Source of the DNA: a virus
IMG/VR virus record: IMGVR_UViG_3300036852_000069
Location: 1 to 24,861 of that record
Direction: 5' to 3' (one strand)
DNA length: 24,861 nucleotides
The notes below the pieces were generated by a model, which was given only the letters and a program-made list of their open reading frames with translations, did not search any database and was not told the origin of the DNA. Numbering within the stretch: position 1 is the stretch's first letter; every line of letters starts with the position of its first letter. The translations under genes and the position numbers were made by a program. Shown here piece after piece: positions 21,610 to 24,861 of this stretch.

Positions 21610-21636
21610 CTCTGTTTTAGTCGGCCTTTTGTTTTT
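21600..21636 (+). terminator. Intrinsic terminator abutting the next start codon
   Basis: GGCTGGCT (21600-21607) pairs with AGTCGGCC (21619-21626), eight pairs including two G-T, around an 11-base loop, followed directly by TTTTGTTTTT. The T-tract ends at the base before ATG 21637. The 5' arm includes the first base of the stop of the upstream gene. Confidence 0.65.
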
Positions 21637-22992
21637 ATGGGCACACAACGAAATTACCTGATCAATACCACGACGATCTCGACGACGGCGAGCGGGACAA
21701 CTATTGCTTCAGGTAATACTCAAAACGCCACGTTTGAACTGGCCCGCACTTTAGTACGAACGGGAATAGGCGCAGCGGAGTTTGCCAGTGGGTCACAGAC
21801 GTGGGCCGTTCACTACGTAGTCTCGGCAATGACCACGCCGTATGAAATGCGTCTGAAAGTTCAGCGGCGCAACTCAAGCGGCACTATGCAGGCCGAGACG
21901 GGCTACGGGACAACCAGATCAGCAACGGGAACTTATGACGATAACCTCAGTGCTGACCTGGGAACATGGGCCGCAAACGATCAATTAGCGCTGGTTTGGG
22001 AGCATCGCAGACCGTCGGGCTCAGGAAATAAGACCGGAACCATTGATGCTAACGGCTCGTCCTACATCGACGCGCCCACGTCCGTCTCCGATCTACCGGA
22101 AACACTTTCAGACAATCACAATACTCTCGCTGATGCGGCACCGACGATTGTTATTGGCATTCCCAAGAGCTTTAGCGAGTCGATCAATAATCTTGCCGAT
22201 GCCCATACGGAAGTTTTAGGGCTGCGCTTAACGTTCACGGATGATGCGAACCTCTTAGCTGATTACTTTGTTTATGGTAAACGGCCTCGATGGCAGGATA
22301 GTTTTACTAAGACCGTTGATTCAGGCCCGGCGCTTGGCCTCGCTCTCAGCGATAACATAAATAATCTTGCCGATGCTTACGCTCAAGTTGGGCCAGTATC
22401 AATTACCTGTACCGATTCCCTGCCCGCGCTATCTGACACAGTTTGGTATTCGAACAAACCACGTTGGCGAGACTCATACGCTCAGATTGAAGATCAAAGG
22501 CTCTCATTTGCCGAATCGATCAACAACCTTGCTGACGCCTACTCACAAGTTGAAGGGCAACTAAAGACCTTCAGTGAAGACATAAACATCCTTGCAGATA
22601 GTCTCACTAAGACTGAGGGGCAGTTAGTTCCCTGCTCTGATTCTGTCAATGCCTGGTTGGATGCTTGCTCATTAGGAGAGGGTCAGATAGTTCCATGTAG
22701 CGACTCGATTTTCCTGACAGATAGCTACGGAGCAATCGAGTCGGGATTCTTACCGTTAAGTGACTCATTTAATCTTGATGACAACATTGAGGTAGCTCTG
22801 GGGGCCAGTGGTGGAGAAATACTAGCCGACTCGTTCACGCTCACGGATGCGTTTCAGTTTAGTCTTGGTCTGCCCGTAGTGTTAAGCGATGATCTTAATA
22901 ATTGGCAGGATGTTTTAAGTCTTAACGTTCCTCATCCTTCAATAATCATTCGAGTAAGACGAGACGATCGGAGTGTGACAGTAGAACCATGA
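21637..22992 (+). CDS. Ser/Asp-repeat structural protein 1
   Basis: 451 residues. The first ~150 form a beta-rich domain (NYLINTTTISTTASGTTIAS…QTWAVHYVVSA…LALVWEHRRPSGSG). The rest consists of repeats of the type (S/T)(D/E)SINNLADAY and SDSFxLxD, with interspersed (K)PRWxDSY units (RPRWQDSF, KPRWRDSY). Such repeats suggest an extended stalk. No known enzymatic motif. The start has no Shine-Dalgarno because a hairpin plus T-tract ends immediately before ATG. The stop overlaps the next gene as ATGA. Probably a fibre or surface structural protein built with the next gene product. Confidence 0.65.
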   Translation: MGTQRNYLINTTTISTTASGTTIASGNTQNATFELARTLVRTGIGAAEFASGSQTWAVHYVVSAMTTPYEMRLKVQRRNSSGTMQAETGYGTTRSATGTYDDNLSADLGTWAANDQLALVWEHRRPSGSGNKTGTIDANGSSYIDAPTSVSDLPETLSDNHNTLADAAPTIVIGIPKSFSESINNLADAHTEVLGLRLTFTDDANLLADYFVYGKRPRWQDSFTKTVDSGPALGLALSDNINNLADAYAQVGPVSITCTDSLPALSDTVWYSNKPRWRDSYAQIEDQRLSFAESINNLADAYSQVEGQLKTFSEDINILADSLTKTEGQLVPCSDSVNAWLDACSLGEGQIVPCSDSIFLTDSYGAIESGFLPLSDSFNLDDNIEVALGASGGEILADSFTLTDAFQFSLGLPVVLSDDLNNWQDVLSLNVPHPSIIIRVRRDDRSVTVEP

Positions 22993-24520
22993 AGCAGGGA
23001 CGTAAAATCAAAGTACCACCCGAGGATCGGAGAATTACTTCGATTGCGCCATCTGCTGTGGTGTCACAGTTGAAGTTTGCTACCGTCTCAGACAATCTAA
23101 ATAATTTCGACGATGACTTTCAGTATAGCTTCGGGATCGCGGTTGATCTTACCCTGGACCTTTCGGACTCTTTCTCGCTTTCTGATTCTCTATCCCTCTC
23201 CATAGGTATATCGGCGGATGTTGCTGACGCCTTTCTGTTTCTCGATTCCTTCACTATTGATCGGGGAATAGGAGTAGGTCTCAGCGATACTTTTACTCTT
23301 ACGGATAGCGTCTCACTCGGGCAGGGAATGTCCGTCGCGGACGCTTTAACCCAAACAGACGCGATTGAATTAAGTCTCCAATACTTATCCGAATTATCAG
23401 ACCTCATGAGCCTGACTGACGGCCTGGAGGTTGGGTTCGGACTGGCCACTGAAGATCAGTTTACCCTCACGGATTATCTGGAAATCGGGCCGAGCCAGTC
23501 TGTCAGCGATTCTTTCAGCCTTTCGGACGCTCTAACCCTGACCATTGGCTATCCCCTTGAGGCTGCTGACGCGCTTGGGCTGTCAGACGGGCTTGGAATA
23601 GGCTTTGGGTTGTCTACGTCCGATCAGATCGCTCTGGCGGACTCTATCGCTACGTTTGGGCAGATCTTCCTGACTATTGAGGACTCAATTTATAACTGGG
23701 ATGAATTCTTTATTGCCATCCCCCAAGGCGTTGACTTTGCCATACAAAGATCAGACTCCTTCAGCCTCGACGATTCAATTACGTTGTTCTCGGCAGGCTT
23801 TAAGTCTTTCGCAGAGGCTTTAACCCTCTCTGACGCTTACGCGCAACGCGGAGACGGATTAATCGCATTCTCCGATCAGTTCACCCTTACCGACTCGGTA
23901 ACAAAGACGATTGATTGCCGACTGTCGTTTACGGAGAGCATAAACAATCTTAGTGACAATGTTGCTTTGCTGGGTAACGGGCTGATTGTTAAAGCCGAAT
24001 CAATAAATAACCTTGCTGATGCTTATGCCCAAAGAGCCAATGGCCTTAAGTCTTTCACGGAACAACTAACCCAAACAGACGCTTTCTCGATGATTGAAGG
24101 AGAGCGTGAGATCCTTTCGGATAGTTCGATTCAGCCTGCAGATGGTACAGCTCGATCTGGATCGATCTGGGATATAGGGGTCACAGGAGAACAGTTAACC
24201 CAATCTGACGCTATAGCCGTAAATCTTGATTCTGTCCTGCGTCAAGTCGTTGTCAGTGATTCATTCACACTCACAGATAGTTGCGCCACCCAACGAGGCC
24301 CATCGCGTTGGCGTGACGCGATTGTGGTACAGACCTCAGTCTCCTCTGCGCTTACTCAAAACTTGAGCGATTCACTGCCAGCAATGGCCGATGCTTTTGT
24401 GCAGAAGAAACCACGCTGGCGTGATGCAATCTCCGTAGTCAAAGCCAACACCTCTGGATTGACACTAAGTTTAAGCGACACCAACTCATCCATGAGTGAT
24501 GCCGTCTCGACTGACAGAGT
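22084..24520 (+). repeat. Degenerate coding repeats (SINNLADAY / SDSFxLxD)
   Basis: Across two adjacent genes, units of about 18-20 residues built on S-D-x-F-x-L-x-D and S-I-N-N-L-A-D-A-Y recur many times. At DNA level the units are similar (for example around 22188, 22359, 22519 and 23999, AA(T/C)AA(T/C)CTTGC(C/T)GA) but not identical. They are ancient and diverged, unlike a CRISPR or recent tandem array. Confidence 0.75.
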
Positions 24521-24861
24521 TCAGATTGGGACTCCGATTTCTGATATTTCCGTAGGGCTATGGTCAGCTACTCCCCTGTTCCAGAAGATTGATGAGTTCA
24601 CCGCCTCAGACGCAGATCTGATTGTCTCCGCAACCAACCCCGCAAGCGATACGTGTGAGGTTGGATTGACTACAACCACCACCGATCCAGTGAGTTCGTC
24701 AAATCATATTGTCAGCTATCGCTACAAGAAGACTGCAAGTGGAGGAAGGCAGATCGATTTGACAGTCAGACTGATGCAGGGAACAACAATCATTGCCACT
24801 TTCACGCATACAAATATCTCGAACGTGATTGCTCAGGCCGATCAAGCATTAAGCGGAGCAC
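22989..24861 (+). CDS. Ser/Asp-repeat structural protein 2 (3' partial)
   Basis: Open from ATG 22989 to the window end (624 codons, no stop), overlapping the previous stop by 4 bases. After a basic N-terminus (MKQGRKIKVPPEDRR), residues about 28-510 are a long run of degenerate repeats such as LSDSFSLSDSLSL, LSDTFTLTDSVSL and VSDSFSLSDALTL, with PSRWRDAI and KPRWRDAI units late in the array. The final part (from about residue 518) changes to a beta-sandwich-like domain: GLWSATPLFQKIDE, HIVSYRYKKTASGGRQIDL and VRLMQGTTIIATF. Probably a long fibre or stalk ending in a globular domain. It shares repeat type with the preceding gene, suggesting duplication. Confidence 0.7.
   Translation, partial: MKQGRKIKVPPEDRRITSIAPSAVVSQLKFATVSDNLNNFDDDFQYSFGIAVDLTLDLSDSFSLSDSLSLSIGISADVADAFLFLDSFTIDRGIGVGLSDTFTLTDSVSLGQGMSVADALTQTDAIELSLQYLSELSDLMSLTDGLEVGFGLATEDQFTLTDYLEIGPSQSVSDSFSLSDALTLTIGYPLEAADALGLSDGLGIGFGLSTSDQIALADSIATFGQIFLTIEDSIYNWDEFFIAIPQGVDFAIQRSDSFSLDDSITLFSAGFKSFAEALTLSDAYAQRGDGLIAFSDQFTLTDSVTKTIDCRLSFTESINNLSDNVALLGNGLIVKAESINNLADAYAQRANGLKSFTEQLTQTDAFSMIEGEREILSDSSIQPADGTARSGSIWDIGVTGEQLTQSDAIAVNLDSVLRQVVVSDSFTLTDSCATQRGPSRWRDAIVVQTSVSSALTQNLSDSLPAMADAFVQKKPRWRDAISVVKANTSGLTLSLSDTNSSMSDAVSTDRVQIGTPISDISVGLWSATPLFQKIDEFTASDADLIVSATNPASDTCEVGLTTTTTDPVSSSNHIVSYRYKKTASGGRQIDLTVRLMQGTTIIATFTHTNISNVIAQADQALSGA

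Noticed and set aside
23120-23449. 109-codon - strand frame rich in Arg, Ser and Glu
   Set aside because: Produced by the regular Ser/Asp repeats on the other strand; low complexity and no start signals.
22084-24520. CRISPR-like or tandem DNA repeat array
   Set aside because: Repeats are in frame, degenerate and protein-coding, with no constant repeat or unique spacers.
1-24861. tRNA, rRNA, integrase, attachment sites, insertion sequences
   Set aside because: None could be recognised on either strand; the only mobile modules seen are the intein and the HNH element.

Overview
The window is part of the genome of a tailed double-stranded DNA phage, or a prophage or metagenomic phage contig. 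It carries the packaging and head genes of an HK97-type virus: small and large terminase, portal, a head-morphogenesis-like protein, prohead protease and major capsid protein. Genes are packed tightly, mostly on the + strand, with many ATGA or TAATG stop/start overlaps. No tRNA, rRNA, CRISPR array, integrase, lysin or replication gene is visible. The host cannot be read directly. The beta-helix protein and the general protein style recall proteins I associate with Acidobacteriota and similar soil bacteria, but this is a weak inference.

Layout. 1-1519: the tail of an upstream gene, then small proteins (two with one membrane segment plus a coiled coil, one very short membrane protein, a proline-rich acidic peptide and an unknown). 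1561-4926: TerS, TerL, portal. 4939-6553: an inserted sugar cassette, made of a GDP-mannose 4,6-dehydratase with an added zinc-ribbon-like tail, a cupin, and a small Cys/His protein. 6667-7824: head-morphogenesis-like protein and a coiled-coil/zinc-ribbon protein, then a terminator. 7955-11232: protease with an embedded HTH-like segment, major capsid protein, probable decoration protein. 11262-12482: a methyltransferase-glycosyltransferase fusion. 12463-13916: a run of small, probably structural genes, including a possible frameshifted pair. 13898-15130 (- strand): a transglutaminase-like domain joined to a NUMOD4/HNH homing-endonuclease module, with its own promoter. 15266-18452: small proteins, a carbohydrate-binding-like beta protein, two tiny - strand genes, a parallel beta-helix (tailspike-like) protein and a small Ig-like protein. 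18462-20945: a glycosyltransferase-methyltransferase fusion interrupted by a 399-residue intein. 20973-21609: a second copy of the small Ig-like protein and two tiny genes, then a terminator. 21637-24861: two adjacent genes with Ser/Asp-rich repeats, the second running off the window.

How the parts may work together. The packaging and head genes build the capsid. Interleaved with them are a nucleotide-sugar enzyme, a sugar-type cupin and two bifunctional glycosyltransferase/methyltransferase proteins whose domain orders are permuted relative to each other. The simplest reading is a phage glycan pathway (make a 6-deoxyhexose, transfer it, methylate it) acting on the virion's own fibres or decoration proteins, or on host surface glycan. 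The beta-helix, malectin-like and repeat proteins are the likely contact points with the host envelope. This pathway is inferred from gene content and position. The most distinctive observations are the permuted enzyme pair, the intein at the glycosyltransferase active site next to an intein-free paralogue, the protease-fold/HNH fusion, and seven separate Cys/His zinc-knuckle proteins or tails.
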